Shown here piece after piece: positions 1 through 8,540 of a stretch of 64,000 nt of DNA. Source of the DNA: CAWIUB01 sp963839175 (lineage in GTDB: Bacteria > Actinomycetota > Actinomycetes > Mycobacteriales > Jatrophihabitantaceae); contig CAWIUB010000021.1 in NCBI GenBank assembly GCA_963839175.1, positions 1 through 64,000 of the forward strand, given 5' to 3'. The notes under the pieces were generated by a model. That model searched no databases, had not been told where the DNA came from, and saw only the letters and a list, made by a program, of their open reading frames with translations. The translations under genes and the position numbers were made by a program. Numbering within the stretch: position 1 is the first letter of the stretch; every line of letters begins with the position of its first letter.

Positions 1-2020
1 AGGTGGCTGGTGTCGAACGGCTGTCTGAGGGGGTGACCGCTGACGGCGGAGTGCCGGTGGGCCGGTGTCGCGGCGCCTGGGTCGAGTTGAGCGCGACCTG
101 CGATCGGTGCTGCTGTGAGCGATTTGCGGTGGCGGTGAGGTGGTGGCGGCCGCTTGTGGCTGCCGGGTACGGCGTTGTGCTGCCTGGATCGGCCTATCCG
201 GCCGCTGTGGCCCATCCTTGGTTCGGCGTGCCGGCCACGGCGAGCGCGGCCAGGCGTGCGAGGTTGACGGCGGCGGCGAGCAGGGCGAAGTCGGCGGCGA
301 CCTTGGTCTGTCCGCGGACCCGGGCGCGCCTGCCGCCGTGGTGGCGGCGCATCAGGTGCCCGATCTTGCGTTCCACTTTGGGTCGGGTGGCGCGGTAGTC
401 GGCGACCCAGTCCGGGTCACGCTGCCGGTGCCGTGCGTGGGCGAGTTGCTGCTCATACGGGCCGATGCCGATGCTGCGCCCGCCAGCGGCCTTGGTGCAC
501 TGCTCGCGCAGCGGGCAGCCGGTGCAGGCCTGGCCGAAGCTGGCGGTGCCGGCCCCGTCGGCACCGCGGCGGATCGGCGCGGTGTTCCCGGCGGGACAGG
601 TCACGCTGTCCTGTTCGAGGTCGATGTCGAAGCGGTCCTTGCTGAACAACCCGCCCGCGGCGACCGGCTGCTGGGTCTTGCACTTGGACTCGATCCCGGC
701 TTGGTCCAGCCGGTCGTGGAACTGTCCAGTGCCGTAGGCGTTATCGCCGTAGACACTGGCCTGATCCGAGCCGGCGTCGCTACCGGCATCACCGGCCTGC
801 CCAGAGTCGCTGCCCGGCGCGGCCTCGCCGGCGGTATCGGATGCCTCGACGACCTCGTCAGCAACCCCATCGGTGCCGGTGCCGGTGTCGGTGGCCTCGC
901 CGGTGTCGGTGTCGTGGTCGGTGTCGTGCTCGTCGAGCAGGTCTGCGATGAGGTCTTCGGCGACGCTGGCGTCCCCGGCGTTACCGGCGCTCACCGTGGT
1001 GGCGGTGATGATCTCGGTGTCGGGGTCGATGCCGACATGCCCCTTGTAGCCGTCGAAACCGCGCGCCGCGGTCTTGTGCCCGTGCCGGGTCTCGGGATCC
1101 ACGGTGGAGATCACCCGGTCTTTGGCGACCCGCCGGGCGATCCGGAACACCCCGGCCTCGTCGCGGTCGAGGTCTTGGCCGAGCACGGTGGCCAGCAACG
1201 CCGCGGCCTGGGCCACCGCGTCGGTGAGTTCTCTGCCGTCCAGCACCGCCAGCAGCGCCATGCCGTCGCGGGCCAGCGCGTCGACCAGCTCGGCCCGCGC
1301 GTCCGGGTCGTCGTAGTCACACACCGGCTTGCCCGCAGCGACGTAGTCGTCATCACGCCCCAGCACCGCCCGGAGCTCGCCGGCCAGCTCGCTGTCTGCG
1401 GCTTTGAGCAGCCCCCGGATCGCCGAGCGGACCAGGGTGACGGTGTCCATCGTGGCGACCGCGTCATACAACGCTGTGGAGTCCAGCACCCGCCGCCGGC
1501 CCACCAGCCCGGCCGCCTTGGCCACCTCGAGCACCATGTCGAAGATCCGGTCCGGCGCGGCCGAGGCGGCCAGCCGGGCGCGCATGTCCACCAGCACTGT
1601 GTGCACGAACCCCGGGTAGTCGAAATCCAGCCCGCCCGCCGCGTACTTCCACCGCGCGTCGAAGCAGAACCGGTCGGCCGCCTCCCGGTCGCTGCAGCCC
1701 TCGATGCGTTGCAACACCATCACCACCGCCACGATCTGAGGCGGCACGCTGCGTCGGCCCACATCGGTGAACAGGTCGGCGAACATCTCATCGGGGAACA
1801 GCCGGTGACACTCCCGGTGCAGCAGCCCGTAGATCGACTCCGGTCCGACCCGGCCGTCACAGAACCCGGCCGTGGACCGGAACAAATCAGCCTGCCTCGG
1901 CGCCAGCCCCAACGTCACGACTCACCCCGGCAACCACGTCCCTGCGGCATAGGCACATGCTCCCAGAGATGATCAACAAGACGCGGCACCGCCACGCGAC
2001 GAAAAACACCAGCCACCTAG
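1..2020 (-). mobile_element. IS1182-type insertion sequence
   Basis: Terminal inverted repeats are visible: AGGTGGCTGGTGT at positions 1-13 and its exact complement ACACCAGCCACCT at 2006-2018, enclosing one transposase gene. The right end is followed so that CTAG reads at 2017-2020, and the window begins with AG, so a CTAG target duplication is possible but its left copy would lie mostly outside the window. The element looks complete and recent: intact transposase and matching ends. Confidence 0.8.
194..1918 (-). CDS. IS1182-family transposase
   Basis: 574-residue DDE transposase with a GTG start preceded by a GGGGTGAG ribosome-binding site. The N-terminal DUF772-like region (about residues 20-130) holds RSVPPQIVAVVMVLQ and the EGCSDREAADRFCFDARWKY stretch typical of this family. 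Catalytic-domain signatures follow: VLDSTALYDAVA (near 145), FDGYKGHVGIDPDT (near 270) and YGDNAYGTGQFHDRL (near 390). A C-terminal part has CTGCPLREQC and a basic RRHHGGRRARVRGQTK end, as in DDE_Tnp_1_6 proteins. Odd point: about residues 310-385 form a Thr/Asp/Gly/Ala-rich low-complexity insert between catalytic blocks. No stop or frameshift, so probably active. Confidence 0.9.
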   Translation of the reverse strand: MTLGLAPRQADLFRSTAGFCDGRVGPESIYGLLHRECHRLFPDEMFADLFTDVGRRSVPPQIVAVVMVLQRIEGCSDREAADRFCFDARWKYAAGGLDFDYPGFVHTVLVDMRARLAASAAPDRIFDMVLEVAKAAGLVGRRRVLDSTALYDAVATMDTVTLVRSAIRGLLKAADSELAGELRAVLGRDDDYVAAGKPVCDYDDPDARAELVDALARDGMALLAVLDGRELTDAVAQAAALLATVLGQDLDRDEAGVFRIARRVAKDRVISTVDPETRHGHKTAARGFDGYKGHVGIDPDTEIITATTVSAGNAGDASVAEDLIADLLDEHDTDHDTDTGEATDTGTGTDGVADEVVEASDTAGEAAPGSDSGQAGDAGSDAGSDQASVYGDNAYGTGQFHDRLDQAGIESKCKTQQPVAAGGLFSKDRFDIDLEQDSVTCPAGNTAPIRRGADGAGTASFGQACTGCPLREQCTKAAGGRSIGIGPYEQQLAHARHRQRDPDWVADYRATRPKVERKIGHLMRRHHGGRRARVRGQTKVAADFALLAAAVNLARLAALAVAGTPNQGWATAAG

Positions 2021-2447
2021 GCCGCCCGGAAATGAATCCCGGCCGCCGCCGACCCCGAACATCGCGAGCGACCGACCGGCCGCCGAGCCAACGGATCCGT
2101 GACACCGGCGCAACAGGCGTCGAAGCGGAGCCGTTATCTCCAGCGCTCCGAACGGTGTCCACGGTGTCCATCGCGGGCCCTTCGAACGCCGTCGTAGACA
2201 CGTCTTCTGAAGCAATGTCGCCGACGTGCGCACCACGATTCTCCTTTCGTCGCCGCGCTGTTGAGCCTGCCGGGCTGGAACGCGAGTCAGCGCGTAGACA
2301 TATCTACAACGCGGGAACGCCTGTCGCGCAAGGGTCCGCGATCACGGCTTCAGATATCCGTCCAGATGCGCCGTGCGCACAGCGTGTCGCGGGCGGATCG
2401 TTCGGCGCGTCGCTGTCTCAGGGAACCTCGGAGCGTGCTGCCGCGGC
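2021..2447. other. Intergenic, nothing recognised
   Basis: About 430 bases between the insertion sequence and the truncated PAP2 gene. Open frames here give no recognisable protein and no RNA gene is visible. The stretch may hold the lost 3' part of the PAP2 neighbourhood. Confidence 0.5.
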
Positions 2448-3020
2448 TCAGACGCGGCGCTGAGCGCGGCTCGTTCGTCGTTCAGGTGGGTGCGCAGCAC
2501 GCGGATGAGGGCTGGTAGGCCGGACCTGAGCGCCTCTCGTTGGCAGGTGCCGGCCGACGGCGTAGGCAAACGCGAAGGCGGACGCGGCATGCCCAGAGGG
2601 AAACGAGGCCGATCCCGGCATCGGTACGTGGCGGGCCGCGACGAGGTCAGGGCCGGCGCGATCCGGACGCCGCCTCCTGGCAAGGGGCTTGACGCCGAGG
2701 TTGACGGTCGCCGAGGTCACGCCGATCGCGGCCACGCCCTCCAGCGCCGCCCGACGCCCCCGTGCGCCGCCAACCAGCGCGATCGCGGCGGCGATGCCAA
2801 GCCACAGGCGCGAGTAGTTGGCCGCGTCCGAGAGCCGCCGGACGGGTCCGTCCAGCTCCGGGGTGGGGGTGCGGGCGACCGCCTCGTACACCGCCCGGTC
2901 GACCGCCCCTAGCTCCCGGAACGCGTCCGCCCAGCGAGGTGCCACACTTGGGCGGGCTTCAACTCGCCGCGCCAGCGCGTCTGCGACGGTCTCGTTCTGG
3001 TTACCGACCTGCTGCGGCAT
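2448..3020 (-). pseudogene. PAP2-family phosphatase, 3'-truncated
   Basis: The protein begins MPQQVGNQNETVADALARR, has one likely membrane segment (about residues 75-95) and carries the first two motifs of the PAP2/phosphatidic acid phosphatase superfamily: KPLARRRRPDR (motif 1) and PGSASFPSGHAASAF (motif 2, PSGH). After AYAVGRHLPT the sequence turns into basic, Pro-rich residues with no membrane character. Motif 3 (SR-x5-H-x3-D) and the remaining membrane helices are absent from every frame downstream. The family normally needs all three motifs, so this copy is probably non-functional, a deletion or frameshift having removed its 3' half. It is divergent from the lipid kinase-like gene at 3054 (33 bases between starts), a common partner arrangement in lipid phosphate metabolism. 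Confidence 0.75.
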
Positions 3021-3053
3021 GCCAGGATCGTACGGTCAGTTCGGAGGTCGCAG

Positions 3054-4418
3054 ATGCGGTCGCTGAGCCCGCCACGCCGGCTGAGCGCGATCGTGGCACT
3101 GGTCGCGGTCCTTGCCATGCTGGCGGTTGCCGTCGTCGGCTTCCTCCAACGCCCTTTGGTGTTGGTGGTGGCGATCGCGTGTCTGGCCGTGGCGATCGGC
3201 GCCGCCTCCTACGCCCTCACCCGGATCGGCGTGCGCCAGCTGGTCGCGGCGGTGGTGGCGATCCTGGCGGTGGCAGCGCCGCTGGTGCTGGTCGTGGTCT
3301 ACGGCCGGCTGCTGCAGCTGCTGCTGCTGCTGCTGCTGCTGATCGTGTTGGCGGCCTTGGCCGCAGTGGCGACCCGGCATGGGCTGGGACGCGACATCAA
3401 GTCGCTGAAGAGCCGCCCCAGCCCTGGCACCCTTGTCGGACCCGCGATCCGCCCGGTGCTGCTCATGAACCCCAGATCCGGTGGCGGCAAGGTCGGACGA
3501 TTCCACCTGGTCGAGGAGGCGCGCCGGCGCGGCATCGAACAGGTCGTGCTCGTTCCGGGCGACGACCTGCGCGAGCTTGCCGAGCAGGCCGTGGCCCGGG
3601 GCGCCGATGTGCTCGGCATGGCCGGCGGCGACGGCTCCCAGGCACTGGTGGCCGCGGTCGCCGCCGCCCACGATCTCGGGTTCGTTTGCGTCCCCGCGGG
3701 GACCCGCAACCATCTGGCCATGGACCTGGGGCTGGACCGTGACGACCTGATCGGGGCCCTGGACGCGTTCGGTCCGGCGATGGAGCGACGCACCGACCTC
3801 GGCCAGGTCGGCGGCCGGGTCTTCGTCAACAATGCCACCCTGGGCCTCTACGCCAAGATCGTGCAGTCCCCGGCCTACCGCGACCGCAAGATGGGCACGG
3901 CCCTGGAGCTTCTGCCAGAGCTGCTGGGCCCGCTCGCCTCCCCGTTTGACCTGCGCTTCGTCGGCCCAGACGGCTCCGAGCACCAGTCCGCCCATCTCAT
4001 CCTGGTCTCCAACAACCGCTATGAGCTGAGCCATCCGGAGGGCTTCGGGTCCAGGCGGCGCCTGGACACCGGGACCCTTGGGATCGTCGCGGCCCGGCTG
4101 GAGTCCCCCGGCGAAGCCGCCAGGTCCGCACGGCTGAGGTCCTCCGGGCGCATTCGCCGCCCTGCCGGCTGGGCCGAGTGGACCGACACCAGCTTCGAGG
4201 TGCGAGCAGCCGCACCGGTGGAGGTGGGCGTCGACGGGGAGGCGGTGCTGTTGGACCCACCGATCCGGTTCCGGATCCTGCCGGGGGTGCTGCGGGTACG
4301 GATCCCGCCCCAGGCACCCGGCTATTTGCCCGCCGCCGCCGTGCCAACCCCAGGCTGGGCCACCCTCACCGCGCTGTGGCAGACCGCCGCGGGCCGACCG
4401 GTAGCGATCGAGCCGTGA
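3054..4418 (+). CDS. Diacylglycerol kinase-family lipid kinase, membrane-anchored
   Basis: 454 residues, ATG start with GGAGG seven bases upstream. The first ~115 residues are three or four hydrophobic helices, including a run of eight leucines encoded by a CTG repeat. The DAGK catalytic domain follows: PVLLMNPRSGGGKV (nucleotide-binding start, about 130), LGMAGGDGSQALVAAVAA (the GGDG motif, about 190), VPAGTRNHLAMDLGLD (about 210) and a C-terminal lobe with FVNNATLGLYAKIV and VGVDGEAVLLD. Family members phosphorylate diacylglycerol, sphingoid bases or related lipids at the membrane; the substrate cannot be read from sequence. All key motifs are present, so it should be active, although its divergent PAP2 partner is truncated. 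Confidence 0.88.
   Translation: MRSLSPPRRLSAIVALVAVLAMLAVAVVGFLQRPLVLVVAIACLAVAIGAASYALTRIGVRQLVAAVVAILAVAAPLVLVVVYGRLLQLLLLLLLLIVLAALAAVATRHGLGRDIKSLKSRPSPGTLVGPAIRPVLLMNPRSGGGKVGRFHLVEEARRRGIEQVVLVPGDDLRELAEQAVARGADVLGMAGGDGSQALVAAVAAAHDLGFVCVPAGTRNHLAMDLGLDRDDLIGALDAFGPAMERRTDLGQVGGRVFVNNATLGLYAKIVQSPAYRDRKMGTALELLPELLGPLASPFDLRFVGPDGSEHQSAHLILVSNNRYELSHPEGFGSRRRLDTGTLGIVAARLESPGEAARSARLRSSGRIRRPAGWAEWTDTSFEVRAAAPVEVGVDGEAVLLDPPIRFRILPGVLRVRIPPQAPGYLPAAAVPTPGWATLTALWQTAAGRPVAIEP
3308..3341. repeat. CTG trinucleotide run inside lipid kinase gene
   Basis: CTG repeated in frame, interrupted once by CAG, encoding a poly-leucine stretch inside a membrane segment. Length changes would stay in frame and alter only helix length. 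Confidence 0.85.
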
Positions 4419-4750
4419 TCCCCGCTGGTTGCTGGCCCGACCAGGTGAAGCGCAGGTCCGTCGAGGTCGGCGAACCGGACCCGGTAGAAGACCCGCTCGT
4501 CGGCTTCCAGGCCGGTTAGCCGGGACCTTGCCGGTCAGATCGGTGTCCGGCGTGACCATCGGGCCGCGGACCGGCCGGGCGCGCCGGAACGACGGGCTGG
4601 TGTCGACCTCGACCAGCATCCACGCGGGCCGGTTGGCTCTCGCCCACACGGTCGCCGCGTGCGCGGACACGTCGCCGCTCTGCACCCCGGAGGTGATCTC
4701 CGGTCGGGCGCGGCGCACGACCGCCGGTGCCGCGAACGCCGGCCGGGCTG
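4396..4750 (-). pseudogene. PhoD-type alkaline phosphatase, N-terminal fragment
   Basis: Read on the minus strand, 4750 down to about 4535 encodes AAPAVVRRARPEITSGVQSG, then DVSAHAATVWARANRPAWML and DTDLTGKV. This is the post-signal start and fibronectin-like N-terminal domain of PhoD-family phosphodiesterases/phosphatases. After GKV the frame breaks at a CCC run near 4520. One base fewer restores RLTGLEADERVFYRVRFADL through to about 4400. The metal-binding catalytic domain is absent and the fragment ends against the 3' end of the lipid kinase gene in antisense. On the 5' side it is cut close to the integrase insertion sequence. It is a remnant without function, and shows that the insertion landed in or next to a phosphatase gene. 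Confidence 0.7.
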
Positions 4751-4823
4751 CCTCTCGTGTGTCTTCGACTCCTCTTCCTACTTGTCTCCCGCGTGTTCGC
4801 GTGGCCGCGCCTGTCACGCCGAG

Positions 4824-5132
4824 ATGAGTCGTGGAAGTCCGGCGGAGATTCTGCTTCTGCGTCACCAGGTCACAGTCCTGCAGCGCCAAGTGCCGGCCCG
4901 CCCGAAGACGACTTGGGCGGACCGGGGCTGCTCGCGGCGCTTCTCGAGCTCATCCCGAGGGGACGGCGAGCCGGCCTGCGTCTCATCATCACGCCGGAGA
5001 CCGTGTTGCGCTGGCGGCGTGACATCGTGCGCCGACGCTGGGCCCGCAAATCGCAGCACAACCGGCCGGGCCGACCAGCCACCCATCGCAACATCACTGT
5101 GCTGGTCGTTCGGCTGGCTCGGGAGAACCCGG
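4824..5132 (+). pseudogene. rve-integrase transposase, 5' part (split and frameshifted)
   Basis: Starts ATG at 4824 with MSRGSPAEILLLRHQVTVLQ, the typical beginning of a large actinobacterial integrase-core (COG2801-like) transposase. Around 4926 the frame shifts by one: TWADR is in one frame and LLAALLELIPRG, TPETVLRWRRDIVRRRW, NRPGRP and VVRLARENP in another. The reading stops at the insertion point of the RIT element, and the rest of the gene resumes at 9784 with PRWGYRRIHGELAGLG, exactly what should follow ARENP. The transposase was therefore one gene before being split, and the frameshift means it is now inactive either way. Confidence 0.85.
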
Positions 5133-5240
5133 GTTATGTGAGGCCAAAGATTATGTGGAGTGGCCTGAGAGAACCGTCGACGTCATGCTGTTGAGCTGGG
5201 GATGCCAGCCAGGACGGGTGTCGGGGGTGCACATAACTTT
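5128..5240 (+). repeat. RIT left end with three TTATGTG boxes
   Basis: Reading inward from the tip: CCCGGGTTATGTGAGGCC (box 1 at 5134-5140), GATTATGTGGAG (box 2 at 5151-5157), then an inverted box CACATAACTTTTCGGCC (5230-5236). Boxes 1 and 2 are 17 bases apart. The right end repeats this order in mirror image, so this is a genuine bipartite terminal structure and probably the recombinase binding array. Confidence 0.8.
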
Positions 5241-5248
5241 TCGGCCGC

Positions 5249-6262
5249 TCAGAGGTCTTCGAGCCACTGGACGATGTCCTTGCTGGCATGCCAGCGGCTC
5301 TCGCCGTCTTGAACGGGAACGGGAGGCGGGCAGCGTTCGATCGCCTTGCGTTTCATGGCCATGTCGATCTCGATGTACTGGCTCGTGGTGGTGATGCTGA
5401 CGTGTCCGAGCCAGGACCTGATGACGTTGAGTTCGACGCCGGCCTGGAGCAGGTGCAGAGCCGTGGTGTGGCGGAGTGTGTGCGGGCTGACATTCTTGGC
5501 GGCGAGCGACGGCTGGGGTGTGGCTGCCGCCGCGACGTTGCGTTTGAGGATGGTCCCGACGCCGAAGCGGCTGATGCGCTTGCCATGGGCGTTCAGAAAC
5601 AGCGGTGCGTTTGACTGGGTGCCGTCTTCGCGTTGGTCGAGATACGCGCGAACGGCGTCCACTGTCTCCTGCCACAGCGGGCAGATTCGTTCTTTGCGTC
5701 CCTTTCCGAGGATGCGTAGCTGGGTGGGTGCATCGAGACGGAGGTCTTTGATGTTCAGTTGCACGGCCTCGGAGGCCCGAGCGCCGGTGTTGTAGAGGAG
5801 GGTCAGCAGCGCCCGGTCACGCAGGCCAAGACGGTGCGAAGAAGACGGCGCGGCGAGCAGGGCTTTGATCTCGTCCTGATCGAGATAGGTCATGGCGCTT
5901 GACGTGGTCTTCTTGAGCGGGACGTCCAGCACGCGGCGGCATAGCTCGGCGTGTCGGGGGTCTTGGTCGGCGATGTAGGTGAAGAAGCGGTGGATGGCGA
6001 CCAGTCGGCAGTTCCGGGTGGCCGCGCTGTTGTTCCGGTCGGACTCCAGGTAGTTCAGGAACCCCAGCACGACCTCGGCGCGGAGATCGACCAGCTGTAG
6101 TCGGATCACCTGGCGGCGGCTGTGTCGTGCTGCGAAGCGGAGGAAGAGTTTGAGGGCGTCTCGGTAGGCGTAGATGGTGTTTGGGCTGACGTCACGTTGG
6201 CCGGCGAGGTAGTCCTCGAAGAAGCTGCGGAGCAAGCCCGGAACCGGGGTCTGTGCGTTCAT
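5249..6262 (-). CDS. Tyrosine recombinase, third gene of the RIT trio
   Basis: 337 residues from MNAQTPVPGLLRSFFEDYLA; the ATG overlaps the stop of the preceding recombinase (ATGA), which fixes the start. The N-terminal SAM-like core-binding domain (about 10-110) includes VSPNTIYAYRDALKLFLRF. The catalytic domain has LLYNTGARASEAVQLNIKDL (first Arg), GKGRKERICPL (beta-hairpin Lys), SPHTLRHTTALHLLQAG (HxxR) and SWLGHVSITTTSQYIEID (His and nucleophilic Tyr). All five catalytic positions are present. It belongs with the XerC/D-like recombinases and acts with its two partners; no separate accessory protein is encoded. Confidence 0.9.
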   Translation of the reverse strand: MNAQTPVPGLLRSFFEDYLAGQRDVSPNTIYAYRDALKLFLRFAARHSRRQVIRLQLVDLRAEVVLGFLNYLESDRNNSAATRNCRLVAIHRFFTYIADQDPRHAELCRRVLDVPLKKTTSSAMTYLDQDEIKALLAAPSSSHRLGLRDRALLTLLYNTGARASEAVQLNIKDLRLDAPTQLRILGKGRKERICPLWQETVDAVRAYLDQREDGTQSNAPLFLNAHGKRISRFGVGTILKRNVAAAATPQPSLAAKNVSPHTLRHTTALHLLQAGVELNVIRSWLGHVSITTTSQYIEIDMAMKRKAIERCPPPVPVQDGESRWHASKDIVQWLEDL

Positions 6263-7251
6263 GACTGGCCACCGGTCGGTGGAAGTAGACCCTCGGCGAA
6301 GGCGTGGAAGCGGGTGCTCGCCTCCTCGAGAAGGGCGGTGGTGATGCGCAGGCAGACCTCGGTGTCGCTGACGCAGGCGTGGCCGAGGTAGGTGCTCAGC
6401 AACGGTAGCCGGGCCATGACGTCCTCGCCGTCGCGATACCACTGCAGAAGACGAGTGACAGCGAAAGTCGACCGCAAGTCATGCAGCCGGGGACCGCGGC
6501 CCTCGGGCCCCCGCAGCCCCGCTTGAGCGGTGAGGTCGTGGAACATCGCTTGCACGGTCGAGGTGCTGTAGGCGGTGCCGCGACCGGAGACGAAGAAGGC
6601 CCCGGCGGGGTCGGCTGGGGCCACCGCGACGCGCAGGTCGTGATAGCGGCGCAGGAGGTCCAGCGTCCCGGTGGAGACCGGCACGAGCCGGGACTTACGG
6701 AACTTCGATTGGTGGATCGAGAGCACACCGTCGACCAGGTCGACGTCCTGCAGCGTGAGGTGCAGCGCTTCAGAGATCCGCAACCCGGACGTGACCAGCA
6801 GCAGAATGACCGTGTGCATGGTCTTCGACCGGATCGGGCAACGATGCCCACTGGTCCAGTCCCGCAGCACGAGCGCGGCAGCCAACAGCGCACGCACCTC
6901 CTCGCGGGAGTAGATGTGGGGTGGCTTCGGCGGTCGGCGGCGCGGTCGAAGCGACTCGCCGGGCACGAAGGTTCCCGGGCGACGCTTCGCCAGGAAACGG
7001 CAGAAGCGGCGTAGCAGGTGGTAGCGCGCGCAGCGGGTACTCGATGCCCGCGAGACGCATTCGGTGAGCCATGCCCTGGCCACATGCTCGTCGATCGTCC
7101 CAGCCGGTAGGCCTTTCTGGCTGGTGAAGCGATCCAGCGCCCGCAGTTGCGTCAGCGTGGTCTCGTTGGCGACGGCGCTGGCTTCCAAGGTGGCCGCGAA
7201 GGCGGCAAAGTCGCTCGCCAAAGGTCCGGAGAAGCTGTTGGCGGTCGTCAC
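6259..7251 (-). CDS. Tyrosine recombinase, second gene of the RIT trio
   Basis: 330 residues starting at GTG (MTTANSFSGPLASDFAAFAA); the start overlaps the preceding stop as GTGA. The N-terminal domain ends near residue 100 (SSTRCARYHLLRRFCRFLAK). The catalytic domain shows LLLVTSGLRISEALHLTLQD (Arg), SKFRKSRLVPVS (Lys), PRLHDLRSTFAVTRLL (HxxR) and YLGHACVSDTEVCLRITTAL. Where other members have the nucleophilic Tyr in a TxxYT setting, this copy has DTEVCLRITTALLEEA, with no Tyr at the expected place after the GHACV box. That may reflect true divergence of the middle RIT recombinase or loss of strand cleavage by this subunit. Compare with intact RIT elements before assigning activity. Confidence 0.87.
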   Translation of the reverse strand: MTTANSFSGPLASDFAAFAATLEASAVANETTLTQLRALDRFTSQKGLPAGTIDEHVARAWLTECVSRASSTRCARYHLLRRFCRFLAKRRPGTFVPGESLRPRRRPPKPPHIYSREEVRALLAAALVLRDWTSGHRCPIRSKTMHTVILLLVTSGLRISEALHLTLQDVDLVDGVLSIHQSKFRKSRLVPVSTGTLDLLRRYHDLRVAVAPADPAGAFFVSGRGTAYSTSTVQAMFHDLTAQAGLRGPEGRGPRLHDLRSTFAVTRLLQWYRDGEDVMARLPLLSTYLGHACVSDTEVCLRITTALLEEASTRFHAFAEGLLPPTGGQS

Positions 7252-8498
7252 GAGACCACCGCCGGATCCAGCGCAACCATCCGGAGATCCTCGACATGCA
7301 GCTTGGTGTAGATGAAGGTCGTGTCCGGGCTGCGGTGGCCGAGAAGGTCACCGATGCTCTTGAGCGTCTCTCCGCTGCGCAGCAAATGAACTGCCAGCGA
7401 GTGTCGCAGCACATGCGCTCCGCGGCGGGGGGTCACGATCCCCGCCTTCTCCAGCCGGCGTCCCAACCAGGGGTTGATCTTGCTTCGCAGTGGGCCGTGG
7501 GGCGGGCGGCTGGAGAGAAAGACCTCCCGATGAGGTGACCGGGGACGCTCCTGCAGCAGGTAGTCCAACACCGCTTCACCCGCCGGGCGGGTCAGCGGCA
7601 ATCGGCGGCGGCGGCCGGTCTTGGGCGCGAAGATGACAATCTCGTCGTGCGCCCAGTCGATGTCACCCAATCGCAGCGCTCTAACCTCGCACCCGCGCAG
7701 GCCGTAGGTGGCGATCAGCAGCAACATGGCGTAGTTGCGTCGGCCATTCGGCTCGTGCCGATCGACGACCGCGAGTAAGGCGCTCACCTGGTCCCACGGC
7801 AGGGCGCATGGCACGTCGGCGAGACGGTAGCGCCGCCGCAGCGGCACCGCAGCCACCAAGTGCGCGCCCCCGTGTCCACGCAGATCCAGCCATCGGTAGA
7901 AGCTGGACAACGCCGTGGCTAGGTGATTCCACGCCGTGCGCCCCAACGCCGCACCTCGCCGGTGGCTGAACGCGAGCAGGTCGTCCGCACCCAGTGCCAC
8001 CAACTCCGCCGGGCTCACCGCATCGCCGCAGCTGACCAAGAAGTCGCGAACGTACCGTCGGTAGTTGACCACCGTCGTCTCGGCGAGGCCCCGATCACCA
8101 CGCAGGAACCGGCAGTACCCCTCGAGCAGCTCGTGGTAGGCCGGTTCGTGGACCACGACCGCAGGAATGGCGCCTTCCTCGCAGAGCATCTCCAGCAGAT
8201 GTGCCAAGCCCCTACGGACCGGCTCTTCTGCCCGGCCGACTGGGCGGCGGTAACAGTCACACACCGGCAGATGACCGGCGAGGAAGTCCGCCACCACACC
8301 GACATCGCGAACCTGATCGCTACCCAACTCTTCATGCAGGACCCTGCCGAGATGGACCACGGCGTGCCCGTAGTCCCGGCACGTTCGCTCGGCAAAGCCG
8401 TGACCGCGCAGCCTCAGGACCAGCCGAATCGCCTCGGGCCCCAGCGGGGCCTCCTCCCAGCGAACATCGAACAGCCCGTTCCAGAACGCTTCGTACAT
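7248..8498 (-). CDS. Tyrosine recombinase, first gene of the RIT trio
   Basis: Longest of the three (416 residues from the ATG at 8498, chosen because GGAGG lies five bases upstream; a GTG twelve bases earlier is possible). The extended N-terminal region (1-120) includes CDCYRRPVGRAEEPVRRG, then the core-binding domain (about 125-220). Catalytic residues lie in LLIATYGLRGCEVRALRLGD (Arg), FAPKTGRRRRLPL (Lys), GAHVLRHSLAVHLLRSG (HxxR) and DLLGHRSPDTTFIYTKLH (His and Tyr). It heads the co-transcribed trio and ends in a GTGA overlap with the second gene. Confidence 0.9.
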   Translation of the reverse strand: MYEAFWNGLFDVRWEEAPLGPEAIRLVLRLRGHGFAERTCRDYGHAVVHLGRVLHEELGSDQVRDVGVVADFLAGHLPVCDCYRRPVGRAEEPVRRGLAHLLEMLCEEGAIPAVVVHEPAYHELLEGYCRFLRGDRGLAETTVVNYRRYVRDFLVSCGDAVSPAELVALGADDLLAFSHRRGAALGRTAWNHLATALSSFYRWLDLRGHGGAHLVAAVPLRRRYRLADVPCALPWDQVSALLAVVDRHEPNGRRNYAMLLLIATYGLRGCEVRALRLGDIDWAHDEIVIFAPKTGRRRRLPLTRPAGEAVLDYLLQERPRSPHREVFLSSRPPHGPLRSKINPWLGRRLEKAGIVTPRRGAHVLRHSLAVHLLRSGETLKSIGDLLGHRSPDTTFIYTKLHVEDLRMVALDPAVVS

Positions 8499-8540
8499 CC
8501 CCACCTCCACGACTTGTGATGGAGGTGAAGCGTCGCGCCG

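Noticed and set aside
140..1972. Long plus-strand open frame opposite the IS1182 transposase
   Set aside because: Gly/Val-rich antisense shadow of a well-supported transposase; typical of very high GC DNA.
3308..3341. CTG run as an unstable regulatory repeat
   Set aside because: Lies in frame within a hydrophobic helix where Leu is favoured, so codon bias alone can explain it.
3036..4889. 617-residue minus-strand open frame
   Set aside because: Mostly antisense to the lipid kinase gene; only its first part is meaningful, and that is the PhoD remnant.
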